Assembly (NCBI GenBank): GCA_947359465.1
Contig: OX375881.1
Coordinates: 73,927,914 to 73,991,913 of the forward strand
Direction of reading: 5' to 3'
Source: Metellina segmentata
Taxonomy: Eukaryota; Arthropoda; Arachnida; Araneae; Tetragnathidae
Length of the DNA: 64,000 nucleotides
The notes below the pieces were generated by a model. That model saw only the letters and a program-made list of their open reading frames with translations, searched no databases and was not told the origin of the DNA. Positions 23,185 to 34,865 of the stretch are shown here, in pieces. How positions within the stretch are numbered: position 1 is the stretch's first letter; every line of letters starts with the position of its first letter. The translations under genes and the position numbers were made by a program.

Positions 23185-23930
23185 ATACAGGTGCACCTAA
23201 GTTTTAAATTGGGTGCACAGATTATGTTTTAGGTGCACTTTTAAAAAAAAGTAATGTAAGAGCATTAATGTAATGTAAACTACTCTATTAGTTGTGTATG
23301 TTTAGATAGGTTTGTAGTAGAAAGTAAGTAAAAATATTTAAACAATTTTATTTATCTGCGAAATTATTACTTAATAATATTCAGTCATTGGACATTGGTG
23401 GGCAAAAAACACAAAAAAATAAACGAGTACACTATATTTTAAGTAGATAAAATCTGAATTTAAAGATAAATAATAAAAATATTTGTTTACGACACACAGT
23501 GGCCAGACAATTCTCAGGAATTCCTACGGCTTTACACTTTATTCAAACACGAGATGTTTACAAAAATGTGGGATGCCTATTGTTCGCGGGTGGTCAAGTG
23601 ATATAAATTCTCCCTTCTTCGGCTGTTGCGACAGTCGCTTCAACAGAGCCATCTGGAAAACATTTCGATCATCGGAAAGTTCTGGTGGCAGTGGCACAAG
23701 TAAACCTTCCTCCTGTATAAACCTGTTACGGCCCAGTGATTTTTTTTTTTTGCATAGCATGTATTTAGGAATTTTAATTACGTCCCTTAGAGCGAGAGAG
23801 GTCGATACTAATATTTTGTTCAAACATCAAAATAACATAAAACACGTTCCCCTCTGGTTTTTTTTTAACGTTAGGTGCATTGCGTGTACCCGACGAGAAA
23901 AAATTAGGTGCACAATTTATTCAGAAGAAA
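23185..23930. repeat. Imperfect inverted repeats with GGTGCAC motifs
   Basis: Left GTGCACCTAAGTTTTAAATT then GGGTGCAC (about 23192-23240). The right block at 23872-23918 reads, reversed, GTGCACCTAATTTTTTCTCG then GGGTACAC. The arms are about 50 bp and face inward. They may be the ends or subterminal repeats of a hAT-like element. The two overlapping open frames inside (23483-23980 plus, 23539-23823 minus) match nothing I know. Confidence 0.45.
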
Positions 23931-24014
23931 AAAGTTATAGTGGAGGCGACTTCACTTATGAAGAAAATGGACAAATATGAAACCACCCTAATGACTATTA
24001 TTTGAAATACTATT

Positions 24015-24871
24015 TTACACAGAATAAATCCTACTAGTAAATCACTGCAATCAATGGAATATGCCAACAATTGAAAGGATCTATTCTACAGAAGTCATTA
24101 GAAAATTTTAACAATAATTTAAGAGAAGAATTTGGCAAAGTTGAAAAAGATGCATCTGTTTTATCAGGCCTATCATTAAATGTGGAAAATGGACAAATTT
24201 GCAGACAACAAAAGTGAAAATTTCTTTTGATGAAAACGAAGAAATCGGACATGAAGTTACAAAAAGAGAAAATTTCAAAAGTCAATTCATTTTACATCAT
24301 ATGTGATAACACCAAGGCAGAATTATCTAAAAAAACTCAAATGTATGAAGTTGTTGTGGAGCCTTTTCCAATATGTTTTGATTAAGATTTATTAACAGAA
24401 GAAAATTAAGCACAGTAAAAAAATTGAAGATATTTACAAAAATCACATCAATATTTGTACTTTTGAAAATGAATTTGACCGTTTTTTAACATTTCTAAAA
24501 GAAAATGAGGGGACACCTTAAAAACCACACCCGACGTCTATCAAGCCGCCAAAGAAATATCTTGCACATTTCCGAATGTTGAAAAACTATTTTTAAAATT
24601 TTTAACAATTCCCTCTAATCTAATTCTAACAATCTAATTTGAAAGATTGTTTTCTGTTTTAAAGCATGTAAATAATTATTTAAGTGCTATGGGAGAAGAA
24701 AGATTTATTAATATGGCCATTCTAAATATAGAGCAACAAATTTTAAGCCGAATTGACACTGCAATAATAATTGACGAATTTGCAAGAAACAAAGCAAGAC
24801 AAAAAACATGTCATATAGTTTTAATAAATTTATTTAATGTGTTATTGTATGAAATTTGTCATTGTTGATGT
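24015..24871 (+). pseudogene. hAT transposase (ZMYM1-like) C-terminal remnant
   Basis: The end of a hAT transposase: VYQAAKEISCTFPNVEKLFL with KFLTIPSNL near 24535-24620. After a stop comes ERLFSVLKHVNNYLSAMGEE, then RFINMAILNIEQQIL and IIIDEFARNKARQK (24647-24868). This is the hAT dimerisation block (AERSFS.LK..K..LRS.M...RL..LA.L.I). Upstream sequence from about 24015 is much more decayed. Stops and frameshifts make it inactive. Confidence 0.75.
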
Positions 24872-25163
24872 TAAATACTAATTTTTTTAACATATACCCA
24901 ATATTACATTTTTCCAAACGTTACTGAATAAAGGATCGAATTAAAATAATATATAGATTTAATGGAGAGACTCTACTGATATTAGTAATCACAAATCAAT
25001 ATACAAATCCCAATAACATTTAAATTAACGTTCCGATAATACATTTTTGACGGAAAAACTTAAATGCTCACGTTCCTTGGAGGAAATAGCAACTTTTCGA
25101 CTTACACAGTATAACAGTGGACCTAGTAAAAAAATTTTAAGTTTTATTTTGATTTGTGAGCTT

Positions 25164-25385
25164 TTAAAAACCGAATATTGTTTTGGTTCTGATTAAATAG
25201 TTTCGTCCGCTTTGCATTACAAGATCACGAGGTTTTGCTTTTAATTTTTTGTATGTAAATATGAAGTGTCCGATGCCACAGCCATAGGTACTTATTTTCT
25301 CTATAATTTTCCTTCGCTTGAGTAGTTTTGTTTTCGGTTGGAAGAAATAATACTCTATCCAATCAGAGAACGTTTCCCCGTTCAT
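25164..25385 (-). CDS. Hypothetical ORF next to a CpG-richer segment
   Basis: Seventy-three codons on the minus strand starting MNGETFSDWIEYYFFQPKTK, with basic and aromatic residues and ending TKTIFGF. I do not recognise it. It stands out because a segment with more CpG (25420-25560) lies just upstream in its own direction, as a promoter would. It may be a first exon, a small gene or chance. There is no good donor site in frame. Confidence 0.2.
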   Translation of the reverse strand: MNGETFSDWIEYYFFQPKTKLLKRRKIIEKISTYGCGIGHFIFTYKKLKAKPRDLVMQSGRNYLIRTKTIFGF

Positions 25386-25409
25386 AATAAAATGTCCAAA
25401 TCAAAAATA

Positions 25410-25560
25410 TTTAGCTCAGGTGTTGCTTCGACGAGCGCCTCAATGGAGTAAGAACTCCAGACAAGCGAGAGACATTTCGAAGGAGCCGAAAATGCAATGC
25501 GCATGAGCGAACTTTCTTTGGTGATTTCGCTATTCTTGTCGCCAATTTAATGTAGGATTC
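25410..25560. promoter_or_regulatory. CpG-richer, promoter-like segment
   Basis: CpG density is higher here than in the surrounding DNA, with GACGAGCGCC and ATGCGCATGAGC (close to an NRF-1 palindrome). It begins with a SINE scrap (AGCTCAGGTGTTGCTTCG). Thirty bases match an inverted segment at about 36310-36345. Function is inferred from composition only. Confidence 0.3.
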
Positions 25561-25763
25561 TAGCAGTCCTGCTGTAGATCAGCATTTGCCATTTGGATTG
25601 TATAGATGAAAGCGGAAGGACAAGGAATTTTGAGTAGTGGTCTTTTGTGTGCCGACCAAATGTTTTCTATTTAGAAGCCAAATTTTAGTAAGCAATAATA
25701 TTTTAATTTATTGAAGATTTTCATTCCTATCCATTTGTTTCGCAAATTGTTTTGTTCCTTTAA

Positions 25764-26790
25764 GTTAGCTTGTATTAAATGCTATCCTACGGAATAAACT
25801 TTTTGACGGACAGATGAAGGCTCTTCATTTACTTATTTTTCCTGCATTTTATATCCCGTTTTGAAATGTATTGTTCCCTTGCTGTGCTAAATCGTGAATA
25901 ACGTTGAGTTAGCTTGTTTTTAAGTGCTACCCAACGGAATTGACTTTTTGGCGCGCAGATAAAAATCCTCTGTCAGTTGCATATTTTACGTATTTTATTC
26001 CTTTATGTGTTGTATTGTTCATTTGCTTCGTTAAATAGTTAGTAACGTTGAGTTAGCTTGTTTTTAAGTGCTACCCAACGGAATTGACTTTTTGACGGGC
26101 GGATGAAAATTCTCGGTCAGTTGCATATTTTATTTATATCCCTTTTTTGTACTGTTCATTTGCTTCGTTAAATGGTGAATAACTTTGGGTTAGCTTGTTT
26201 TTAAATTAATATGGTAAATGGTTAGGTTGTCCCTTGGTCTTTCCTTGGTTGTGGCACAATGATTATGCCCACTGCACTAGCAACCTGTGAGTTGTAGGAA
26301 GTACAGGTGTGATTCCTCTGTAATTGTATTTCTCTCTCCTGTGCCAGTAAAAATTTCATTTTGTGCATGTATTACTTGATGTTGTACATCATGCGTCTAT
26401 TGCAACAAGGCCAAATATGGCCCTTGCACCATAAAAAATCAACACTTCTGGCATCTTTCTCTTTGGGATTGAACCTAGGTTGTAGTCAATAGCATGTTAT
26501 GTTTTACCTGTGTGGCAAATTCAACTCCTTAAATATTAATTGCTTTTTATGGTGTAATCCCTAATAATGTATATATTATTTGCTTGCTATGCTAAGTGGT
26601 GAATCGTGTTGCGTTTGCTTGTTTATAAATGCTACTCAACTAAATTCCCTTTTTGGTGGGCAGTGAAAAGTTTTGTTCATTCACATATTTGAATATTAAA
26701 TACGTATTGTTCACTTTATTCATTATTTGCAAGTTACATTGAGTTAGCTTGTTTTTAATGCTACCTATCAAAATTAACTGAGAATATTTT
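25764..26790. repeat. 144-bp tandem repeat array, interrupted by SINEs
   Basis: The marker GTTAGCTTGTTTTTAAGTGC or close variants starts at 25764, 25908, 26052 and 26189. The first two intervals are 144 bp. Each unit continues ACGGAATTGACTTTTTG and a TTCATTTGCTTCGTTAAA-type block. After an insertion at about 26210-26560, two more diverged units begin at 26613 and 26743. No open frame spans the array. Confidence 0.85.
26215..26535. repeat. SINE family B copies inserted in the tandem array
   Basis: The plus-strand copy has GCACTAGCAACCTGTGAG, a decayed B box, GTGCCAGTAAAA, and the tail GGCCAAATATGGCCCTTGCA with ACCATAAAAAA. A tRNA-like head in the opposite direction (GGTTCAATCCC read on the minus strand) sits at 26463-26530. 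Confidence 0.65.
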
Positions 26791-27284
26791 GTGTTTAAAT
26801 AATATTCCTTTTTCTTATAGATGTGATGTATGTGTTTCTTTCATCAATTTTTTTACCAGCTACTAAAGTAAAAATTTTCTTGCTGTGGTAAATTGTTCTG
26901 CTGATTTGTTAGACGTGTTGAAAATATCTTAATTCCTTTATTGTGAGTTCATTTAGTTGAATTTTTTTAATTATTATTGTAAGCTAAGAATGTAAGATGG
27001 TAAATAATTTAAGAATTTATTTTGCTTGAAAAAACCTGTACGTCCCATTTCAGCCTCTACTCCCAACCATCTGTCACTGAATTGATTTAGGATCACATTC
27101 CTTATCACTGGAAACAGGATTTTCATTTTACTCTAAAGGTGAAAGTAGATATTACATTCAATAAAAACTTGTTCATTTTCATTCTGCCACTTTGCACTGA
27201 TCTCAAATGCATGTTATATATAAACTTTTTATTTTTGGAGAATAATTTTCAACTCATTCTTTATGCTAGTAATTCTTTTAAATT
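26791..27284. other. AT-rich sequence, nothing recognised
   Basis: No gene or repeat end seen. Confidence 0.5.
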
Positions 27285-27289
27285 TCAAT

Positions 27290-27490
27290 AATTTATTCCC
27301 ACAGCACAGTCCATTGCTCTAGCAACCTGCAATGTAGGAGGCACGGGTTCAATTCCTGAATGTATTTCTCTCTTGTATGTCAGTAAAACTGTCTTTGTGT
27401 GTGTATGTCCATTACTTGATATTTTATATTCTACACCTTGTGCAGTACGGTCGAATTTGGCCCTTTCTCCATAAAAACCCAACCTGAACC
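27290..27490 (+). repeat. SINE family B, near full
   Basis: It shows CTAGCAACCTGCAATGTAGG, the RNA polymerase III B box GGTTCAATTCC at about 27347, GTCAGTAAAACTGTCTTTGT, and the tail GTCGAATTTGGCCCTTTCTC then ATAAAAACC. It is tRNA-derived. Other pieces lie at 27800-27833, 39430-39500 (head) and 54685-54800. Confidence 0.7.
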
Positions 27491-29220
27491 ATTAAAATAA
27501 CATTTTAAATTGCCAAGCAAGATCTATAGAAGTTATTGATCACTAAGCACATTTCTTTTATTTCTATTCAAAGATTTTTGAAGCAGATAATAAAATTCTT
27601 AATTTTTAAATTATATTCAAATATCGAGTACTGTACAAAGTAGAATAGAATACACACATCTGGAGTCCAGGAGGGCAGACTGTTAAGTGAAAGTTATTTG
27701 GGTATTAAATTATAAGTGTTATGGCTAAAAAAGTTAGTATATGCTATATTATTTAATCATGTACACCTTTAGAAGTGACGATGAACTTTGCAAAACTCCC
27801 AAAAGTGCATGGCCCTTGCAGCATAAAAACCAACCAAAAGAAATTTAATACAAGCATCAATATTAAAAATTGTTGAAAAAATTCATTATCTTCACAGCTG
27901 CTCTTAATGTTATTGATTCATTACACAATGTGCACTTGAAAATTTATTAAAATTATAAGATTTTATTTATTTTACTGTATTGAGTAACCACTCAAGTAGT
28001 CAAAAGAACACCTTTTTTAAATCAATTAAATTTTACTTGAATGAGATTTTTGTCATTCAAACACATGTATTACTACACAGAACGCAGATCTTCAAATTTT
28101 AAATAAAAATTGTCAATATATTGTGGACATATGACTGATTCAAATTTATGATCTCAAAATATGTGAAAATAACTTATTCAATCCTGTATATTGGAAAATC
28201 ATAATGCTAGTAATTAATCTTCATTTAAAAATGTGAAATAAAACTTATTTTAATTATTTTTCCACTTTACCTACTCATTTACTATAGTAACGAATATTTT
28301 GTAGTGCCTTATTTATAGTTCTTTATGAAAAACCCATTTTTATTTATAAAATTAAAGCATTCTATATACACATCCCTTAGCTAGGTTTTACTTGTAAAAT
28401 TTAAACAGCATAGTTTGGAAAACTTGCAAGTTTCATTACAAGAATTATTTTAGCCAAACAGGTAAATAATCTTCAAAGATCAAGATAAAAAAAAGCATCT
28501 AATCTGAAATTTAACCTCTAGTGAAGTTTCAATACGTTCAGTTATTCGTTTTTAAATAGTTATAATGATAACCTATCTAGTGGGGTATTGTAGATAATGT
28601 ATGTATATTCACCTCATGTCACCCAGAAATTGGATATATATATATCTTAAGGAAAATAACTTAACAACCATAAAGACATGTAATTGGGACACCTTTTTTG
28701 TTGAAAGATTACCAACAGTAAGAGAAAAGATTATTTAATTAAATGTCCAAGCACAATGGAATTATATAGGATTCATATATGAATAGGTAATTTATCAAAT
28801 ATTAAAACATTTTTTTGAGCAATACTACAAAAAAGCGAGCGTTGATTTGAAAAATTGGTAACTATATGGAACACCTAAATAATTTGTCAAGCTCCTAATT
28901 AACTAATAACTGCTTGAGTAAAGTACAGTGAATAGTGTTGGAAAATGTTCAGAAAATCTTCAATATGGCTTTTACAAATTAAGTAACTCTTGTCCTTGTC
29001 AATGTTACATTCAACCAGCTTTGCATCTAAAATCTCAAGCATTGTAGTTTCCTAGTAATGGTGTGTGCATCGATTTTGAGGCTATTCTAGAGAATAAAGA
29101 ATTCGCCCCTAATCTTTTATAAAACTTTTAAATGCCTTTTCAAATATTTTTGGCAGAAAAAATATTGTTTTTTTATTAAAAATGTCTAAATTTTAACTTA
29201 ATTGTTTTTTTTTTTATATA
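27491..29220. other. AT-rich, no gene
   Basis: Only a short SINE B tail near 27800 (GCATGGCCCTTGCAGCATAA) is recognisable. Confidence 0.45.
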
Positions 29221-29221
29221 T

Positions 29222-29400
29222 ATACAGTAGCTCCCAAAAGATGTTCGTACACATTAAAAATTTGCAAAAAAAACCCGCTGTAGCCTGGAATTGCATTCGA
29301 ATATATGAAATCCTGTATTTTTTCATATCTCCATGTGATTCTCTGAATAAAACAACATTTTTTTGTTTAAATATTGAATTATTTTCTTTATATATATTTA
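29222..29400 (+). mobile_element. Tc1-like element, 5' end only
   Basis: It starts CAGTAGCTCCCAAAAGATGT. It then matches the start of the 58.3-59.8 kb Tc1 copy over a stretch with GCCTGGAATTGCATTCGAA and CTCCATGTGATTCTCTGA. No transposase follows, so it is a solo or truncated end. Confidence 0.55.
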
Positions 29401-29780
29401 TGTGACTTACTGTGGGGGTAACTCTAAAGAGTGCCAGCACCGTGACCAGTAGTCTATTGTACTAAAAACCCCGACTGATCTAATAAAAACAGATTGCCGA
29501 AATAAATTTCATCATGTACCCGATTGGAATGTTTGGTAATTCCTAGGGTTCAATACAATGGTATCCCAGATACTCGAAACGTTGGGTAGAGTAACAATCA
29601 CACAAAACGTGTACAGGACCCTCCTCTGCCATCTACGTAATGGGTCATCTATAACAACCATAAGGTTGAGGCGTCTATTTAGGATACAATGGCCAATAGC
29701 TAATCTGATTTCTTTTCTGCTCAATTTCAGAAGTTCCCTCGACCAGAGAGATTGTTGATTGAGCTCTTTAGCTTGTCTTT
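29401..29780. other. Unassigned sequence, possibly 3' part of the R1/I-like element
   Basis: Two opposed short frames (29512-29724 minus, 29558-29758 plus) overlap. Neither is recognised. Confidence 0.3.
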
Positions 29781-29789
29781 GATCTGTAG

Positions 29790-31429
29790 TGATAATCTAT
29801 TTTTATCTAAATCTACCTTTTGCATCCAACCACATAACAGATCATTATGCTGAAGCCAGGCCAAAACAGGCTCTGGTCTAAAAAAATGGCATTTCATATC
29901 CACGTTTTGCTAGTTGGTCTGCTATTTCATTACCCTCAATGACCAGGGACCCACATAAGAGACACTTCGTTTCTCTCAGCCAAACCCACAAGTGCATTGT
30001 GACATTCCCACACTGCTATTGAAGAAAAGCAGTGTCCCTGCAAAACCTTTAGGCCTTCTTGCTGTCAGAGAAGATCTTTAAGACCATCTTAACAACCCCA
30101 ATATAGAGGCAGTTGTAAGTACAAGTAGAGATCGCTAGAAACTCAGCCTCATATACAGTGGAGATCTTACCTTGAAAGATAGCTTTATTTTTCGATTAGG
30201 ACAAAAAGCACCTGAACCAGTGCCATGATATGTTTTTGAACCATCTGTGTACCAAATTTCATCACCTCCCCTGATCAGACTGGAGACAAATGTCAAGTTG
30301 TAAAGATAATGTTGTATTTGGCTTGAAAGCAAAACTGCTTTAACATCCAATCACGTCTCATTAGTAGATAAAGATGTTCTTTTACCTGCTTAGCAACATT
30401 TTTAAACATAGACATTTCATAGGGCGATTTCCATAGACCCATGAGTTTGAGGCGTTGTGAACACGAAAATACCTCAAATCCCACTTGTTTATGTAGTAGT
30501 AGGAGTCCTAGAAGCATTTCTGGACTCTGTGATGGAATGGTACGCATTACACTTGAAATTGCAACGGTTGCCATTCTCTGTAGACTAGTGAGTTCTTCTT
30601 CACTGTCTCATTACGGGTTCTACTCCACCAGGCAATGGCCCCATAAGATACCATTGGAGTAATCAATCAGTACATATCCAGTGCAACATTTTTGGCGTTA
30701 GACCCCCAGTTAATTCCTACGGCACGTCTACAAGCCCAGAACACTTTTGGCCCTGCTCGTGCACTATTGGAGCATGTAAGCTCCATGTCAAGGTAACTCC
30801 TAGATACTTCCTCGTCTGAATATACAAGTGGTGTTCCAAAGAATTTTTAGCTAATGCATATCTCGCAGCCTTTTCGGGGTAAACAGGACTAAGCTAGTTT
30901 TGCTGGAGTTAACCGACAGGTTCACCTCTCTGCACCAGTTTTCAATCTTTTTAGGGCAGTGTGCTCATGATATCAGTTATAGTATTCTGGAACTTACCTC
31001 TTGTGACCATTGTTGTCATCAGCATAACCTAGACAGTACTGGCCCAGAAAGTGAGTGCTGTTTAGGAGCTGTTCAACAACTAGGCTCCATAATAATTGTG
31101 ACAACACACCTGCCTGTGGACAGCTTTTACAGTGAGTGTGTCTCCCAGCTCTACAGTGAGTGTGTTTCCCAGCTCGAGCCATACTTGTCTCAAGCATATA
31201 TATTATCCAGGTGCAAACCAATGGGTTAACTTTTCGTTTGATAAGAGATTACATCCGTTGGAACTCTATCAAAGGCCCCCGCAATATCTAGAAAGGCTGC
31301 CAAAGCAATTTCCTTTCCATTAACCGCTCTATCAAGGACCGTAACAAGATCGCATAGGGAAGTCTCTGTAGATTTCCCAGGCTGATAGGCGTGTTGAAAT
31401 CTTGATAGGGATTCAATTTTTAGAACCTC

Positions 31430-31466
<37 letters not shown>

Positions 31467-31650
31467 ATGTATCTTTCAATCAATTTCTCCAAATTCTTAA
31501 GAAGAAATGACGTTAGGCTAATAAGTCTGAAGGCTTTAGCTTCATTGTTTCCTTTCTCGCACCACCCACTCGTAGCTCTACGTAACGATATGCACCTGTC
31601 TTACGTTTTTACAGATCTGTGTGGCTCAAGTATAATGCAACACCCTTAAT
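29790..31650 (-). mobile_element. R1/I-clade-like non-LTR retrotransposon, degenerate body
   Basis: Reading down from 31650 on the minus strand: RLISLTSFLLKNLEKLIERY; an RE dipeptide run; FQHAYQPGKSTETSLCDLV and FLDIAGAFDRV (RT); CPQAGVLSQLLWSLVVEQLL; CLGYADD (the RT active site); a thumb region with VMRTIPSQSPEMLLGLLLLH; then RNase H with IWYTDGSKTYHGTGSGAF (30280-30180) and IEGNEIADQLAKRGY (about 29915). RT followed by RNase H marks the R1/LOA/I group. There are many frameshifts and stops. The 5' endonuclease part is absent. Confidence 0.85.
31431..31465. repeat. (TC)17 microsatellite inside an RT remnant
   Basis: A pure dinucleotide run. On the minus strand it is read as alternating arginine and glutamate within the RT frame between LIERYI and DEVLKIESL. 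Confidence 0.95.
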
Positions 31651-31669
31651 TAATGAGCGCACTCACTGA

Positions 31670-31960
31670 GCATCTTCCCATGGGCGCCCATGACTTAATG
31701 GGTTTGTACAGGATATTGCTTTTTCAGGTCTCTGGTAAAAATTCAATAGCACCCTCTTAGGTGCACCCATGAATCAAAAACAGATACATGTCTTTCCTAT
31801 GTATTCTCGTAGATACGTCCATGAATTAAAAAGGATATATTGCTTTTTTCGGGCCTGAGGAGCGTAATGAATTATGTGGCCCATGAATTGAAAAAATATA
31901 TATATACATATTTGCTTTCATACGGGTAGGTGGGCTTAAGCCGGTACGCAGGTGCGCTCC
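31670..31960. repeat. Degenerate short tandem repeats
   Basis: The phrase CCCATGAATTAAAAA, or close forms, recurs at about 31688, 31767, 31810 and 31879, often followed by GATATATTGCTTTTT and CGGGCCTGAGG-like sequence. Units are about 60-80 bp and strongly diverged. Confidence 0.5.
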
Positions 31961-32710
31961 TGTGAATTTAAAGGTGATTTTTTTTTTCAAGACTAGGGTG
32001 GCATATGCTCCCTTATCTCCCTTGGTGAATGTTTCCATTGATAAAGGCATTTGCTTTATATCCTCTGAGGGAAATTTAAAATACCAAACCTTCCCCTCGT
32101 GTGTGCACTTATGCACAGGGTCTTCAGAAAGGTGGTTCTGTATCTTTCACTTCATTAACCAATATTTAATTTCGATTGGACTATCAGGTCAAAGGATATA
32201 GGTTTTTTATGGAAATTGTTTACATTTTATTTTTACTACGAAAGAGGGTATAAAAATTACGTACACAGTTTTTGTAATTCAAAGTTGAATTGTGAGACTT
32301 TAAATTAAAAAAGCATTCTCAGTGGCACAAAATAAATTAACAGAAAGCATAAAATAACCCCAATATGAATCGATCGGATAGTTAAATCAAACGATACGGA
32401 TAATGTACGTATAATGTGTACAAATTACATGTATTTGAAAAAAAAAATTCTATGAATCCCCATACTGTTCCAACTTAAAGCTTTCATAAAGCAGAGACAA
32501 ATAGCGTACAATAAAGAAATACTTTTTTGGGAAAAAAATTTGTAGCGATTTTTTGGAATTGAGGTTAGGATTTAAATTGAATGTCTGAAGCTAAAAAAAG
32601 GCACTCTCGATTCAGGTGCTTTGCATAAGAAAAGCAAAACTCACACTTCTCTACAAAAACAGGTTTAAAATTATATTTCTTTACCCCTTCCCATTATGTA
32701 AAATTGGTAA
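31961..32710. other. AT-rich, no gene recognised
   Basis: Short frames (31826-32116 minus, 31962-32201 plus) are antiparallel shadows with no known similarity. Confidence 0.4.
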
Positions 32711-32711
32711 T

Positions 32712-33027
32712 TTTTAATCAACGTCGTACTAGAGCAACACAACGGGCTATTGACGACGGTCTGTTATCGATAACTTAAGGATAAGATCCGAGGACAACAC
32801 CTCGTAATTTTGAATCACGGTCAGGAAACGAAGCAACGCCTGAGCTGGCACCCCACTCTCCAAACCACCAACTAACGTGAGGACTTTCGACCACGACAGA
32901 TTTAAGGTGCACCAGCCGCCTCTACACCATACGCTTACAAACATACATGCCCGGACCCAGATTTGAACCAGGTACCTTCTGGATCTAGAGGCTAACAACA
33001 TAACCACTTTACCGGTTGGTCGGCCCC
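32712..33027 (-). repeat. SINE family A, full-length copy
   Basis: On the minus strand, a tRNA-like head (CCGGTAAAGTGGTTATG, TTGTTAGCCTCTAGA, B box CCTGGTTCAAATCTGG) is followed by GGGCATGTATGTTTG, GGTGCACCTTAAATCTGTCG, a GGAGAGTGGGGTGCCAGCTC block, GATTCAAAATTACGAGGTGT, and the tail AGCCCGTTGTGTTGCTCTAG with TACGACGTT. It is RNA polymerase III-derived. At least ten copies or pieces lie in this window. Confidence 0.85.
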
Positions 33028-33094
33028 ATTATGTAAGCACTTGCAAGGTCCCAGCAGACTAGTGTTTTTACAACTTATAATTTTTTTTCACACA

Positions 33095-33365
33095 CTTAGG
33101 GCTGTTGTACGCCAGTTATAACGGATTAGCAACCTGAAGGTTGCGAGTTCGAAACTAGGTCCAACCAAAGACCGTCGTATATACAGGGGGAAGTGTGCAC
33201 GTTAAATGTGTCGTGGAAACAAACTTCCTCACGATGGCTTGGTGTGGAAGCTTGGAGAGTGGGGTGCCAGCTCAGGTGTTGTCATCTGATCGTGGTTCCA
33301 ATAACGTGGTCCACATTACTTTCCCTTCGGGATTGATTCCGCGCAACGTTAATTAACTACCTACC
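33095..33365 (+). repeat. SINE family A variant
   Basis: Its head differs from the 32.7-kb copy (GGATTAGCAACCTGAAGGTT and B box GCGAGTTCGAAACTAGG), but the body and GGAGAGTGGGGTGCCAGCTC block are shared. It ends CGCAACGTTAATTAACTACC. It lies opposite in strand to the copy just before it. Confidence 0.75.
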
Positions 33366-33524
33366 TAACACACACATGTTAGCAATTTGCTTTGATGGAA
33401 TATATTTGAAGAAATGCAAAACAAGAAGGTTCAAAATATTAACTTTGAGTAACTTTACTTAAATATTAACCAAAAGTTTAACTTCTGAACTGATGATTTT
33501 TTTTATAACATGATCTTTAGAGAT

Positions 33525-33645
33525 GGTAGGTATTTTAATTGCCGCACAGCAGCAATACAACGGGTTATTGGTTAGATCGAGTTTCTAACTCGCAAAGTTC
33601 GAGTTGTTAATTTGCTACTCTTCCAAATGGGCTACGACGGCCCTG
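33525..33645 (-). repeat. SINE tRNA-like head, solo
   Basis: On the minus strand, CCCATTTGGAAGAGTAGC and GAACTTTGCGAGTTAGAAAC are followed by the tail-like GTTGTATTGCTGCTG, with no body between. It is probably an internally deleted copy. Confidence 0.5.
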
Positions 33646-34865
33646 ATACTTTTTTGGTCATTATAATAAAAAACAACACAAAATGTTGAAAAAATAGTTA
33701 AGAACTGAACTAAAAGCTAAAAATGAATAATTAAAACGAATTATTTCTCAATATGTTTTTCAAATTTTCTAACTTTATTTCTTAAATATTTAAAATGTAA
33801 TTTCGTTAGAAACTTGGGTTAATCTTTTCGAAACATTAAACTAACATTGATTATTTTTTCTTTGGAAATTATAAGACAAGCTCTTTTTACCATTGTACAG
33901 ATAATAAACGTAAAGAAATAGATGAGTATAAAAATATTCTTCCATATCACATTTTATTGTGTTGGATATAAAACTTCGGTTTGTTTTGGGGTATGTAAAT
34001 AATAAAAATTGATGTTTGCTTAAATGTTTTTTTACAACTTAAATTTGAAATGTTAAAAATAATTTAGACAATTACCTATCCATACAAACGTTTATGTGTA
34101 ACCAAATATTTACACAAAAAAAAAGCAAATGAATATTTTGATGAAATGGATTAAAATATTATAGCCTATATATGTCATTTTAATGTGCCAGCAAAGTAAA
34201 GGCACTTGCAAAACAATTCAAACCTGTAAGTATCAAATACTTTTTTTTAAATCTATTTTTCGAAATGATTCAATAATATGGTAGTTGCATCATCAAATTG
34301 CACTTTTACTGAACTCGATGTTTAGATAAATCCATGTTTAGATGAATGTAGTGGAAAATCTGAAATAGTTGGTAGAAATTGAATCTCGATTTTTATAATA
34401 GGGTCTTTCAGATGAAGAAAACCCTTTTTCCAGTAACTTATATCATCGGATTAAAACTAATAATACTCATTGCTCTCAAATGGTAGATAGAAATTGCAAA
34501 GAAGTGCGAAATTTCAAGACGTACATTTTTTTATCTAAATTGCAAATTTATCTTTTAAGTAAAGCTGCAATAAAAAGGAATTTTTTTTAACTGTTCACAT
34601 GTGAATTAGAACCTGGTTTTAAAATAAAAGAAATTATGTGATCATAACCTGTTTTTGTCAGCAAAATGTAGTCAACTTGGCAAATATTTCACAATTTGAT
34701 GCATTTTAATTATTTAATGTACATTTGTAGTATGCTATTAAAAAGGAATTTTTAAAATAAATCAATTTGATTTGTTTAATTAAAAAATTATACGTATTCC
34801 TTTTGGTGCTTGAGTTATATGATTTTGAGAGCACGATTTTGAAAAATTATTAAACTGTAAACTTA
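33646..34865. other. AT-rich, nothing recognised
   Basis: No coding frame or repeat end seen. Confidence 0.5.

Noticed and set aside
23483..23980. 165-codon plus-strand frame
   Set aside because: It is overlapped by an antiparallel frame, lies between inverted transposon-like arms and has no recognisable family.
32930..33027. Genuine tRNA genes, from A- and B-box-like sequence here and at 27347, 33098, 42700, 43210 and 48120
   Set aside because: Each runs into a shared SINE body and tail, and the cloverleaf is not complete.
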